Shown here: positions 55,773 through 64,000 of the stretch, piece after piece | Position numbering within the stretch: position 1 is the stretch's first letter | How the letters are laid out: each line of letters begins with the position of its first letter | NCBI GenBank assembly: GCA_945876035.1 | Contig: CAMCMU010000001.1 | Location: forward strand, 124,001 to 188,000 | Length of the DNA: 64,000 nt | Direction of reading: 5' to 3' | DNA from: Schlesneria paludicola DSM 18645 | Lineage (GTDB): Bacteria > Planctomycetota > Planctomycetia > Planctomycetales > Planctomycetaceae | The notes under the pieces: model-generated | The model's input: only the letters and a program-made list of their open reading frames with translations | Told to the model about the DNA's origin: nothing | Database searches by the model: none | Translations under genes and position numbers: made by a program

Positions 55773-56669
55773 TCATACTCCGGCTCTCTTTCGGCGTTTA
55801 ATCATCGTGACTTCATTACCTGACTTATTGTGCTTCACCTCGTCCATGAAGTTTCGCATCAAGAGTAGCCCTCGTCCGCTAGCCTGTAGCAGATTCATGG
55901 GGTCGGTCGGATCGGATAGAACCCGGCGATCAAATCCCGGTCCTTCGTCCCGAATCCGACATTCAAAATGATTGGGGGAATACTTCGCCAACACGTGAAT
56001 TTTTCGATGCGAGTACGGCGGAACAGCAGACCGCTCTCGGGACAAATCGTAGAACAATCGGTGGTCAGCTTCGCGGAGAGCCGAGCTGACCTCAAGATTC
56101 CCGTGGTAATAGGCATTCGTGAATGCTTCATGAAGGGCAATGCCAATCCGAACTCGTTCGGATTGATCACAGACGCCGCTTTCCGTGGCTAAGTCTTGAA
56201 GATAATGCGCAAGCGCGGAAATCAGCTCCTGATCATTCTCGATGACAAAGCGGATCTCCTGCTCGACCAACCGCCGCATCAGTCGGACTCGTCCACGACT
56301 CTTGCGCGCGACGGATAACACTTGCTGAACAGTCTCGGCGAGTTTCAAGTACAGCGAGTTCTTGGGAACATAGCTGGCCGCGCCGGATCGCAACGCTTGG
56401 ATAGCAATCTGTTCACTTCCGATCGCCGTGATTAGGATCACGGGAACCTGGGGGTACTCCCGACGGATTACAGAGACAAGCTCAAGTCCGTTCATTTCTG
56501 GCATATCCAGATCGGTGATGATCACATCCGGGGCCTGAAGTTCTATTTTGACCAATGCGTCTTTGCCATCAACCGCATATTCAATCTTGACTTGTTCAAG
56601 GTCATTCAACAGACCGCCGGCTAACAGCCGATCTGTTAGGGAATCATCGACGATGAGCACAGTGGGCAT
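55773..56669 (-). CDS. Response regulator with C-terminal RsbW-like ATPase domain
   Basis: A 298-residue protein. A complete receiver fills residues 1-120: acidic pair D8-D9 in LIVDDSLTDR, phospho-acceptor Asp53 in ITDLDMPEMNG, Thr in VILITAIG and Lys102 in SYVPKNSLY. After a basic linker, residues 155-290 form a HATPase_c domain of the anti-sigma/serine-kinase type: N box HEAFTNAYYHGN near 178-190, G1 box IRDEGPGFDRRV near 242 and GRGLLLMRNFMDEV near 265. There is no HisKA helix pair, so it is not a histidine kinase. RsbW-type domains phosphorylate anti-anti-sigma proteins, so this may control partner switching. The hybrid kinase is 68 bases upstream on the same strand. Confidence 0.85.
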   Translation of the reverse strand: MPTVLIVDDSLTDRLLAGGLLNDLEQVKIEYAVDGKDALVKIELQAPDVIITDLDMPEMNGLELVSVIRREYPQVPVILITAIGSEQIAIQALRSGAASYVPKNSLYLKLAETVQQVLSVARKSRGRVRLMRRLVEQEIRFVIENDQELISALAHYLQDLATESGVCDQSERVRIGIALHEAFTNAYYHGNLEVSSALREADHRLFYDLSRERSAVPPYSHRKIHVLAKYSPNHFECRIRDEGPGFDRRVLSDPTDPMNLLQASGRGLLLMRNFMDEVKHNKSGNEVTMIKRRKRAGV

Positions 56670-56737
56670 GGCTTGTATTTTATACTCCGGACAGGAGGGA
56701 ACGTATGCTTGGCCGTCATTCCAGCGACCAATGTGGT

Positions 56738-59700
56738 TCAGATCCGTTGATGCGTGTGGCGAGAGTTTAAACGGAGGTACATTTCGTCGAGCACGGGTAA
56801 GACTATTTCGACGATTTCGCGGACCGTTTCGCTGGACATCGAGGGTCTCTCCGCTTTCGAAGCCAATTCCAGTATTTCCACGCGATCGGCCGCCGCCACG
56901 CCAAAGGTTCGGAGTGCACTTTTTAATGTGTGAATGGCCCGATAAAATCGCTTCTGTTCCCCAGATTCTATTGCCGATTCCATCGTTTTCAACAACTGCG
57001 GCCCCTCTTCCATAAAAGCTTGAACGACCTGGTCGAGCAATTGCTGGTCACCATTCACGGCGCGGACCGCAGTTGCCCAATCGATAATTCCTCTGCCTGA
57101 GACGGTCTGCAAGGTCACTTCCGTGCTGACGGTTGTGACAGAGAGTTCCTCGATGTGACAAAACAACTGGTCGGTTCGGATAGGCTTCATCAGATAATTG
57201 TCCATGCCGACTTCGAGGCACATTTCTCGGTCCTCCTTCATCGCGTGAGCGGTCATGGCAATGATTGGAACATGTCCCCCGGTTTCTCGTTCTCGTGCAC
57301 GAATAATCCGTGTCGCATCGAGACCGTCAAGCAACGGCATCTGGAGGTCCATCAAAATCAAATCGAATCGATGTTCCGCTGAGATCTTCACGGCCTCTTC
57401 GCCGTTGTTGGCAATGGTCACGTGGTGGCCCCAACGCTCCAGCAGTCCGAGAGCCAGTTTTTGGTTGATCAAGCTGTCTTCCGCAAGAAGTATCGCTTTC
57501 GGGCGGGAAGTCCGCTTGATCAACGAGGGAGTCGCAGTGGTGGAAACCGTCAACGGACTGTTTGACTGAACAGCAGTCTGAATCGCGTTGAGCAATGCAG
57601 ACTGTTTGATGGGCTTGATGAGATACGCCGAGATGCCGAACTGACGACAACGCGCCAAATCCTCAAAACGATCTGCCGACGTGAGCATCATGATCATCGA
57701 CCCACACAGTGAACCGTTTGCCTGAACCTGTTGAGCCAACTCGAAACCACTCTGCAACGGCATGTCGGAGTCAGACAAGATCAGAGCATACGGGGTTCCG
57801 GCACGCGCCATGCTTTCGAGTTCATCCATCGCCTCAGAAACGGTGGATACGGACCTCGGGGCCATCGTCCAGTTAATCAACATTTCCGTCAGGATGCGGC
57901 GATTTGTGGCGTTGTCATCAACGACGAGAACTCGTAATCCTTGCACTGATGGCGGGTAAACCGTGGCATCAGTGTCAACACTAGCGGAGGAGGCATTCCT
58001 AAATCGAGCGATGACGTGAAATTGACTACCCCGACCCACTTCACTTTCCACCCACACGCGACCGTCCATCAATTCCACAAGGCGGGACACGATTGCTAAA
58101 CCAAGACCGGTCCCTCCATAACGTCGCGTGGTCGAAGTATCCGCCTGCTCAAAAGCATCAAAAATCGTCTCGAGTTTATCCTGCGGGATTCCGATGCCAG
58201 AATCCTGAACGCAGAGATGAAGCAGGATCTCGTCTCCACACTGTTGTTCGAGTGCAACGTCCAGTACGACTTCGCCCGTGTCGGTAAACTTAATGGCGTT
58301 TCCCACAAGGTTGACGACGATTTGTCGCAACCGATGAGCATCTCCCATAATTACGCCCGGGACTTCCGGTGCGATATGACACGCCAACTCGAGTTGCTTG
58401 TGATCCGCTCGCACTGACAATGATTTCACCGTATCGCCAAACAATCTGCGCACGGAAAACGGAACGTCTTCGAGGCTCAATTTTCCCGCTTCGATTTTGG
58501 AAAAATCAAGGATGTCGTTGACGATTTCGAGAAGTGATTCCCCGGAATCCTGCACCATACCAAGGTACTCGCGTTGGGGCAGCGTGAGTTCGGTATCCCG
58601 CACCAACTCGGTCATTCCAATGATAGCGTTCAACGGCGTCCGAATTTCATGACTCATGTTGGCCAAGAAGTCGCTCTTCGCCTGACTGGAAGCCTCGGCC
58701 TCTTCTTTGGCATTCCACATCGCCGCCTCGGCCTTTTTGCGGGCTGAAATGTCCGTAGCGATCCCCAGAAAACCGACGATTTCTCCGTGGAGATCGTAAC
58801 GCGCCGTGACCATCAGATTGACGGGTAAGTGACCGCCATCTTTTTTGACATAGGTCCATTCGCTTTCTTCGTGATTTTTCCGGCGTGCATTTTCAACAAC
58901 GACGGCGAAGCCTTGAATGTCTTTACCGAATTCTCGCAACAATTCTTCGCCGCGTTTTTTTATTTCACTTTCCACATGAAAGAGGATTGATGTCTGTTTG
59001 CCGATCATCTCATCGGACGAATACCCTAGCATTCGTTCCGCGCCGGTATTGAACACGTCAATCAGCCCATTCACGTCGACAGCGATGACGGCCATCTGAG
59101 TCGCGGCATCGAGTACCGCCTGCAAACGAGCACGCGTTTGTTGAAGATCGATCTCCGCTTTGACCTTATCCGTGACATCTGAAAAAACTACTTGGATACC
59201 AACGACACTGCCGTTCGTCCCGTAGACAGGGGTCTTCACAACGCGTGCGATGCGAGAATCACCTGAAGGCGTCTGGAATTCATCTGTTATTTCGACTTGC
59301 TGCTGAGAGTCTTCGACTTTCCGATCATCAGATCGATATTTTTCCGCCAATTCCCGTGGAAAAAAGTCGTAATCTGTGCGACCGATGATCTCGTCCGCTG
59401 GACGACGAAACTCTTCGCAAGCGATGCGGTTTGCAAACGTAAAACGTCCCTTCAGATCCTTGCGGAGTAACGCCAGCGGCAGTGTTTCAACCAAGGATTG
59501 ATAAAATGCCTCGGACTCCATCAACGCTTGCTCAACTTTGAACCTTTGTGAGACGACCTCTGCATATTTCAGATTCAGACGGCGAACATCTTCGCACACG
59601 CATTCCAACGCATCAATCAACGCGGACTCACGATCGGTTATCCCACTGATACGGTATTTTTCCTCGACATCCCGACGACGCTCGAGCTTACCGCTTTCCA

Positions 59701-60046
59701 TCCGTTGGCTAAATGACTTCACCTCGGCCGCGATGTCATTGAACAATTGATCCCGAGAGATGATTCCGATCACGCCTGAGGCAAGACTAGAAACGATGCT
59801 AGAAACGTTGCCGGGATCAACCAAAGCGAGCGTCGACACGCCAAGCGATCCCTGCTCACAAGTAAGGACATCGAGCACGTGCGGATCGTCTGCGCTGACC
59901 AACAGCAGGTGAACATCGCCCATCGCAAGTTCACCGACCACATCTTGACTATGCACGGGGTGCACACTCAAACCCAATTCCTTCAGAGCCAACAACAATC
60001 CAGTTCGTCGAGCCGGATCACTTTCAACCAATAACAGCCGTGGCAT
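56738..60046 (-). CDS. Hybrid histidine kinase (pseudo-REC-PAS-PAS-HisKA-HATPase-REC-REC-HPt)
   Basis: A 1102-residue multidomain kinase without membrane helices. The first 115 residues look like a receiver (RLLLVESDPARRTGLLL) but the acceptor Asp is Ser (HLLLVSADDP) and the Lys reads Arg. Two PAS domains cover about 175-300 and 305-435. HisKA has the phospho-His near 466 (LANMSHEIRTPLNAII), HATPase follows (NLVGNAIKFTDTG, DSGIGIPQDKLETIF), then receivers with Asp near 758 (SDSDMP) and near 900 (MDLQMP), and an HPt with His near 1040 (RAIHTLKSALRTFG). This TodS/BarA-like layout gives a His-Asp-His relay. The start is ATG 60046; TTG 60049 precedes it. The receiver-ATPase gene follows 68 bases later. 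Confidence 0.9.
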   Translation of the reverse strand: MPRLLLVESDPARRTGLLLALKELGLSVHPVHSQDVVGELAMGDVHLLLVSADDPHVLDVLTCEQGSLGVSTLALVDPGNVSSIVSSLASGVIGIISRDQLFNDIAAEVKSFSQRMESGKLERRRDVEEKYRISGITDRESALIDALECVCEDVRRLNLKYAEVVSQRFKVEQALMESEAFYQSLVETLPLALLRKDLKGRFTFANRIACEEFRRPADEIIGRTDYDFFPRELAEKYRSDDRKVEDSQQQVEITDEFQTPSGDSRIARVVKTPVYGTNGSVVGIQVVFSDVTDKVKAEIDLQQTRARLQAVLDAATQMAVIAVDVNGLIDVFNTGAERMLGYSSDEMIGKQTSILFHVESEIKKRGEELLREFGKDIQGFAVVVENARRKNHEESEWTYVKKDGGHLPVNLMVTARYDLHGEIVGFLGIATDISARKKAEAAMWNAKEEAEASSQAKSDFLANMSHEIRTPLNAIIGMTELVRDTELTLPQREYLGMVQDSGESLLEIVNDILDFSKIEAGKLSLEDVPFSVRRLFGDTVKSLSVRADHKQLELACHIAPEVPGVIMGDAHRLRQIVVNLVGNAIKFTDTGEVVLDVALEQQCGDEILLHLCVQDSGIGIPQDKLETIFDAFEQADTSTTRRYGGTGLGLAIVSRLVELMDGRVWVESEVGRGSQFHVIARFRNASSASVDTDATVYPPSVQGLRVLVVDDNATNRRILTEMLINWTMAPRSVSTVSEAMDELESMARAGTPYALILSDSDMPLQSGFELAQQVQANGSLCGSMIMMLTSADRFEDLARCRQFGISAYLIKPIKQSALLNAIQTAVQSNSPLTVSTTATPSLIKRTSRPKAILLAEDSLINQKLALGLLERWGHHVTIANNGEEAVKISAEHRFDLILMDLQMPLLDGLDATRIIRARERETGGHVPIIAMTAHAMKEDREMCLEVGMDNYLMKPIRTDQLFCHIEELSVTTVSTEVTLQTVSGRGIIDWATAVRAVNGDQQLLDQVVQAFMEEGPQLLKTMESAIESGEQKRFYRAIHTLKSALRTFGVAAADRVEILELASKAERPSMSSETVREIVEIVLPVLDEMYLRLNSRHTHQRI

Positions 60047-60253
60047 CAATCGATCCCCGATGTAACCATCGAAACGGACTTAAACGTCACACGATTTCGA
60101 ATATTGTGCCGCTGAAATCAGTCGGCGACCAGTCCGCTGCAGTCGAATTACGATTCCCTTGCTCTCTACATCCTCGCTAGAATGCATGCCGCGACAAACT
60201 AGGCCTTATGGCAATCTCCGACTCGAATGACCGCTTTTTAGTGACGAACCTCA
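60047..60253. other. Divergent promoter region
   Basis: About 200 bases between the histidine kinase and the citrate synthase-like gene, which point away from each other. No gene and no strong inverted repeat; it should contain both promoters. Confidence 0.4.
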
Positions 60254-61378
60254 ATGAATCAACCGTTGGGAACGCGTGCAAAATGGGACGACGCCCCGAG
60301 TTCCGGGACGAGAATTGCATCTTTGGAGCAAGGATTACGTTATCGCGGATATTCCATTGAAGAACTCGTCGAGCACTCAAACTTTCTTGAAGTCGCTTAT
60401 GTCGTTGTTCATGGGGAACTTCCACTGAGTGAGCAAATGGCGGATATGGAGGCCATACTTTCCGAGGCTTCGAAACTCGATCCCGATTTGCTGTTGTGGC
60501 TAGAACGAATTCCGCTGAATGTTCCTGCAATTGATGTTTTGCGACTGGCGGTCAACTTCTTCGCCGTGGCGGATTCTTTTGACGACGAATCTGACCCTGC
60601 TTTCGTCTGGAATTCATTGCTTCGATTGTTGGCTCAGTTGCCACTTGTCATCGCCGCGCGGAGTCGCTTGTCACACGGCCTAGAGTTGCTCGAACCACTT
60701 GACAGTTTGACGTATTCCGGCAATGTGCTTTGGTTGTTAACCGGTCGCGAGCCAACAATTGTTGCGGAACGCGCTTGCAATGCATTCCTGACGCTGTGTG
60801 CCGAGCACGAGTTTGCTCCTTCAACGTATGTCACTCGAATTGTGGCATCGACTCGTGCGGATTTTCATTCGGCGATCATTGCCGGCCTGTGTGCCATTAA
60901 GGGCGTGTGGCACGGCGGGCCTGGGCGTCAGATTATCGACATTTTGGAAGCCGTTGGCGATCCGAAAGCCGCTCAATCGATTGTCATCGCAGTCCTGCGT
61001 CAGTATGAGCGTATGCCGGGCTTCTGGCATCGAGTATATCGCACAAGCGATCCGCGTGCCGAGCTTTTGACAGCGTCTTGCCGCGAACTGGCTGCTGAGA
61101 TTGGCAGGAAAAATTTCGAAGACATCGCGGCAGCCGTAGAGGCTGTTGTCTGGGATGAACAGCAAATATTGCCCAGTCTGGATTGGCCTGCCGCGAGGCT
61201 ACTCCATTATCTTGGTCTTGATGCCGATCTCTTTGTGCCGTTATTCGTCATCAGCCGGATGGTCGGTTGGGCCGCACACTACATCGAGCAGCAACAGTCA
61301 CCACAGACGATCCGACCGAGAGGCATCTACACGGGTCCACCGAATCGTGAATTTGAAATGCTCAACGAGCGTGGATGA
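60254..61378 (+). CDS. Citrate synthase family protein
   Basis: A 374-residue protein of the citrate/2-methylcitrate synthase family, short form. The N-terminal block RIASLEQGLRYRGYSIEEL is followed by family motifs: ASTRADFHSAIIAGLCAIKG near 198, the first catalytic His in GVWHGGPGRQII near 218, the second in MPGFWHRVYRTSDPRAELL near 258, and the Asp in LPSLDWPAARLLHYLG near 309. All three catalytic residues are kept although surrounding sequence is divergent from gltA (the usual HGGA reads HGGP, and NVDFYS reads SLDWPA). It could be a citrate synthase or a methylcitrate synthase. It starts at an ATG; thrC follows on the same strand after 90 bases. Confidence 0.85.
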   Translation: MNQPLGTRAKWDDAPSSGTRIASLEQGLRYRGYSIEELVEHSNFLEVAYVVVHGELPLSEQMADMEAILSEASKLDPDLLLWLERIPLNVPAIDVLRLAVNFFAVADSFDDESDPAFVWNSLLRLLAQLPLVIAARSRLSHGLELLEPLDSLTYSGNVLWLLTGREPTIVAERACNAFLTLCAEHEFAPSTYVTRIVASTRADFHSAIIAGLCAIKGVWHGGPGRQIIDILEAVGDPKAAQSIVIAVLRQYERMPGFWHRVYRTSDPRAELLTASCRELAAEIGRKNFEDIAAAVEAVVWDEQQILPSLDWPAARLLHYLGLDADLFVPLFVISRMVGWAAHYIEQQQSPQTIRPRGIYTGPPNREFEMLNERG

Positions 61379-61468
61379 GTCTAAACGACATCGCCCCTCG
61401 TCCAGGCTCGCGATTGTCCTTGCATGTTCTTCTGACTACCAATCACTCCAACAACAGCGACTACCAAA

Positions 61469-62857
61469 ATGTCAGAACATGCCTACCAAATTTGCATCAA
61501 TCCGCTCTGTAGGTCCACATTTGACATTCGTGAGGTACTGACATCCTGCGTTGACTGCGGCGATTTGCTTGACATCGACTACGATTGGAACAAGTTCTCC
61601 GTGCCTCAGTCGTTCCTCGATTTGGAAAAACGAGGGGGAAACCGCCGCGATCCAATCGACTTTAGCGGTGTTTGGCGTTTCCGCGACCTTCTGCCGTTTG
61701 CCGACGAAAAAGACATTGTCACGATTGGCGAGGGCCAGACGATCTTGCAAAAAAATTCGTTCGTCGGAAAGTTTGTGGGCATGAACACCGATTGCCTGTT
61801 TCTTCAATATGAAGGACTGAATCCCTCGGGCAGTTTCAAGGACAATGGGATGACCGCCGCCTCGACACACGCCAAAATGGTGGGGGCACAAATAGCGGCG
61901 TGTGCGTCGACGGGAAACACAAGCGCGTCTCTGGCCATTTATGCCAGTACTTCGCGGGTCTTCCGAGCCGTTGTTTTTGTGGGAAGTGGCAAGATTGCAT
62001 TTGGAAAACTGTCACAGGCATTGGACTACAACGCAAGAACTCTGCAAGTTCTCGGCGATTTCGACGACGCACTCGACCGCGTCCGTGAAGTCTGCGGGGA
62101 GCGGGCGATCTATCTGTGTAACAGCGTTAATCCGTTTCGGCTTGAAGGACAAAAAACAATTATGTATCGCGTCCTCGAAGGACTGAATTGGGAGGTTCCT
62201 GATTGGATTGTGGTTCCTGGCGGAAATCTTGGTAACTCGTCAGCCTTCGGAAAAGCATTTGCGGAACTGTTCAAACTCGGTCTGATCGATCGGATACCGC
62301 GTCTCGCGGTGATCAATGCTGCCGGAGCGAATACGCTCTACCAACTCGTTGAGCAGCAGGGGGTCGGCTGGAATGCCGGTCAACCGGCAGACCAAACAAT
62401 CGAGACGTTTTATGCGGACATGGATCGTGATCAACGCAAGGCATCAACGCTAGCCAGCGCGATCGAAATCAACCGTCCCGTCAATCTCAAGAAATGCCTG
62501 CGAGCGATTGAGCTCTGTGATGGCGTCGTACGTGACGTGACGGATCAAGAGATCCTCGATTCCAAAGCACAGGTCGGAGCCGGCGGATTCGGTTGTGAAC
62601 CGGCCAGCGCTGCCAGCGTGGCAGGGGCTAAAAAATTGCGTGCTGAGGGTGTTATCGCACCCAATGACCGCGTGGTCTGCATTCTGACTGGCCACCAGTT
62701 GAAGGATCCGGACGCGACGGTGGCTTATCACTCAGGCGACAAATCGTTATTTGAGTCCAAACTCCGCTCACGTGGTGTCGAGGCTGCCGCATTTTCCAAC
62801 AGTCCGATGGTCGTTGAAAACAACCTGCAAAAAATTATGGAACTACTGGAAGGGTGA
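61469..62857 (+). CDS. thrC: Threonine synthase
   Basis: A 462-residue PLP enzyme that converts O-phosphohomoserine to threonine. A short cysteine-containing N-terminal region ([29 protein letters not shown]) resembles a zinc-ribbon, as in the longer forms of the family. The PLP lysine is in [18 protein letters not shown] near 120, the phosphate-binding loop in [17 protein letters not shown] near 250, and the late [17 protein letters not shown] near 370. The fold matches archaeal- and plant-type threonine synthases. Start is ATG 61469. The neighbouring citrate synthase-like gene has no clear link to threonine synthesis. Confidence 0.93.
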   Translation: MSEHAYQICINPLCRSTFDIREVLTSCVDCGDLLDIDYDWNKFSVPQSFLDLEKRGGNRRDPIDFSGVWRFRDLLPFADEKDIVTIGEGQTILQKNSFVGKFVGMNTDCLFLQYEGLNPSGSFKDNGMTAASTHAKMVGAQIAACASTGNTSASLAIYASTSRVFRAVVFVGSGKIAFGKLSQALDYNARTLQVLGDFDDALDRVREVCGERAIYLCNSVNPFRLEGQKTIMYRVLEGLNWEVPDWIVVPGGNLGNSSAFGKAFAELFKLGLIDRIPRLAVINAAGANTLYQLVEQQGVGWNAGQPADQTIETFYADMDRDQRKASTLASAIEINRPVNLKKCLRAIELCDGVVRDVTDQEILDSKAQVGAGGFGCEPASAASVAGAKKLRAEGVIAPNDRVVCILTGHQLKDPDATVAYHSGDKSLFESKLRSRGVEAAAFSNSPMVVENNLQKIMELLEG

Positions 62858-63211
62858 CGAACTTGCTGCAGACAATGGCGGTTCGGGTTCCAATGTCGAG
62901 AGGCTGTTCGAGAGTTGGACGGATTCACAAACGATGACGGAGTCTCGCTCGGGATGACACGCGGGCAGATTGGCGTTGCGTTCGGTCGATGAGGATCCAC
63001 TTGGGGTCGGGCCAAGCCGCCGGCAGAGTCGTTGGAAAAGAAAAAACTTGAGTTGTGGAGAGCCTCTGAATCGGTTTCTGAAATGTTACACGGTCTCTTC
63101 GAAGTTCGGGGCAACGTGTGCTGGGCCACCCCCGCGCCCGATTCGTCGATCGGACAGCCTGCGTTCCCGATGGCAATCACGCTATCGGGAATTCGTCCAT
63201 CGTTTGGTCAT
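62858..63211. other. Intergenic stretch, nothing recognised
   Basis: About 350 bases between the convergent thrC and membrane-protein genes. Open frames on the plus strand here (for example 62970-63344) run over the end of the next gene and have no ribosome site or motif, so I do not call them. Confidence 0.4.
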
Positions 63212-64000
63212 TCATTTTTCGGGGTCCACATCAACGGCAGGCATCCCCACGACAGGAAGCGGATCGCGAACGGGGCGTTCCGCATCGCTGGGCGCAATCT
63301 GTTCCAGAGGCATTAAATCGACGCTCTGCCTGAGCACGAGATAGATGATTGTGGCACTCGTCCAAAACAGGCTGATTCCAAGGCCTCCGACGAGATTTTC
63401 TACGAATCGGTGATAATCCGCGGCGATCCGCTCAATGCTAGTTCCGGCACCGGCACCGAATTTCACAAACAGTACGGTCATGTCCACGGTCCCATGCAAG
63501 ACAAGCGTCGCAATAAAATGGACACCGCTCCCTATGGCTAGGGCAACAGTGGCAAGGGATACGGCTTGAAACGGACGGCCAGTCCACAGGCTGTACGAGC
63601 GACTCAACCCACTGAATCCGTCGCAATCATCTGAGGCGATTGCCGCAATCATTAAAGGCCACCCCACGGCGGCGGCCAAAAGTAAAATCGTGATTGCGAT
63701 GCCACACGTCAGAAATAAGGGTGATGCACACCACAACCAGGTTTGGCCCAAAATGGGAACCCGTCCCGGCAGGGCAATCACACTGATGGTGAGCAGCATC
63801 GCGGCCGCCCCCATCAAAGGAATCAATGGGCAAACCAATCCTCGACTCCAGCGAGACAGTCCAAATTCGGTTATTTGTCGAAATGAACCCGATTCGTTTC
63901 GAGCAAATTGAATCGCTGCCTGTCGACAAATCGCCAAGCCAAAGAATGTTGAAAATACCCCGCTCCAAAGGACGTCGAATAGGGCACGCGTTCTGCCAAG
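63212..64000 (-). CDS. Multi-pass membrane protein, 5' end outside window
   Basis: The reading frame is open to the window edge, so the true start is missing; a TTG at 63937 is not a likely start because sequence before it is protein-like and hydrophobic (FDVLWSGVFSTFFGLAI). At least five hydrophobic segments are seen, among them LIPLMGAAAMLLTISVIALP, FLTCGIAITILLLAAAVGWP, AVSLATVALAIGSGVHFIA and LGISLFWTSATIIYLVL. The AVGWPLMIAAIASDDCDGFSGLSRSYSLWTGRP region matches a widespread planctomycete membrane-protein family as I know it. The C-terminal 30 residues are polar. Function unknown. Confidence 0.8.
   Translation of the reverse strand, partial: LGRTRALFDVLWSGVFSTFFGLAICRQAAIQFARNESGSFRQITEFGLSRWSRGLVCPLIPLMGAAAMLLTISVIALPGRVPILGQTWLWCASPLFLTCGIAITILLLAAAVGWPLMIAAIASDDCDGFSGLSRSYSLWTGRPFQAVSLATVALAIGSGVHFIATLVLHGTVDMTVLFVKFGAGAGTSIERIAADYHRFVENLVGGLGISLFWTSATIIYLVLRQSVDLMPLEQIAPSDAERPVRDPLPVVGMPAVDVDPEK

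Overview
The window looks like a chromosomal segment of a planctomycete (Planctomycetia). Lineage-typical markers are two DUF1501 proteins, a DUF1549/DUF1553 PSCyt-type protein, a PQQ dehydrogenase fused to haem-binding modules, three Gfo/Idh/MocA oxidoreductases (two with twin-arginine leaders), a type III glutamine synthetase, a membrane-anchored Ser/Thr kinase and a FloA/NfeD pair. Base composition looks moderate (roughly low-to-mid 50s % GC by eye). I see no rRNA, tRNA or CRISPR array. Genes are short operons or singletons on both strands, separated by unusually long intergenic stretches, some holding decayed insertion sequences or strong inverted repeats.

Region by region. 0-5 kb: HD-domain protein, membrane Ser/Thr kinase, soluble transhydrogenase (sthA), membrane diguanylate cyclase. 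5.4-8 kb: a glycosyltransferase and a DegT-type sugar aminotransferase, a small surface-glycan pair. 8.4-15 kb: fmt, an oligopeptide-type substrate-binding lipoprotein carrying an inserted beta-type domain, one lone DppB-type permease, a small membrane protein overlapping acpS, and a lipoprotein that ends convergently against acpS. 15.4-21.3 kb: TIM-barrel sugar isomerase-like protein, a methyltransferase with an N-terminal hydrophobic segment, an oxidoreductase, DUF1501 protein, small secreted protein. 21.6-29.9 kb: glnN with a candidate sigma-54 promoter and a 3' hairpin, a transposase relic, a CobW-type GTPase, CvpA, a YdjM-like membrane hydrolase, a Tat oxidoreductase. 30-33.8 kb: a wrecked IS1182-like transposase, an SGNH hydrolase and long gene-poor stretches. 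33.8-39.3 kb: queC, then five co-oriented envelope genes (LpoB-like lipoprotein, COG3014-like lipoprotein, NfeD, FloA, small membrane protein). 40-45.7 kb: a co-oriented PQQ aldose dehydrogenase, DgoD-like dehydratase and DapA-family aldolase. 46.4-49 kb: an isolated fliF-fliG pair. 49.2-55 kb: Tat oxidoreductase and a DUF1553-DUF1501 pair. 55.8-60 kb: a hybrid histidine kinase and a receiver protein whose output domain is an ATPase of the RsbW type. 60.2-64 kb: citrate synthase-like protein, threonine synthase, and a membrane protein cut by the window edge.

How genes may work together (inference): the 40-45.7 kb genes can be read as a non-phosphorylative sugar oxidation route (aldose to aldonate, to 2-keto-3-deoxyaldonate, to pyruvate plus an aldehyde), with electrons passed to haem modules. 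The histidine kinase probably relays phosphate through its HPt domain to the receiver-ATPase protein. The 34.7-39.3 kb genes look like an envelope or membrane-domain cluster. I found no complete, clearly novel defence or mobile system. The best leads are the sugar oxidation cluster, the FliG with altered torque residues, the receiver-ATPase protein, and several long perfect inverted repeats in intergenic DNA.
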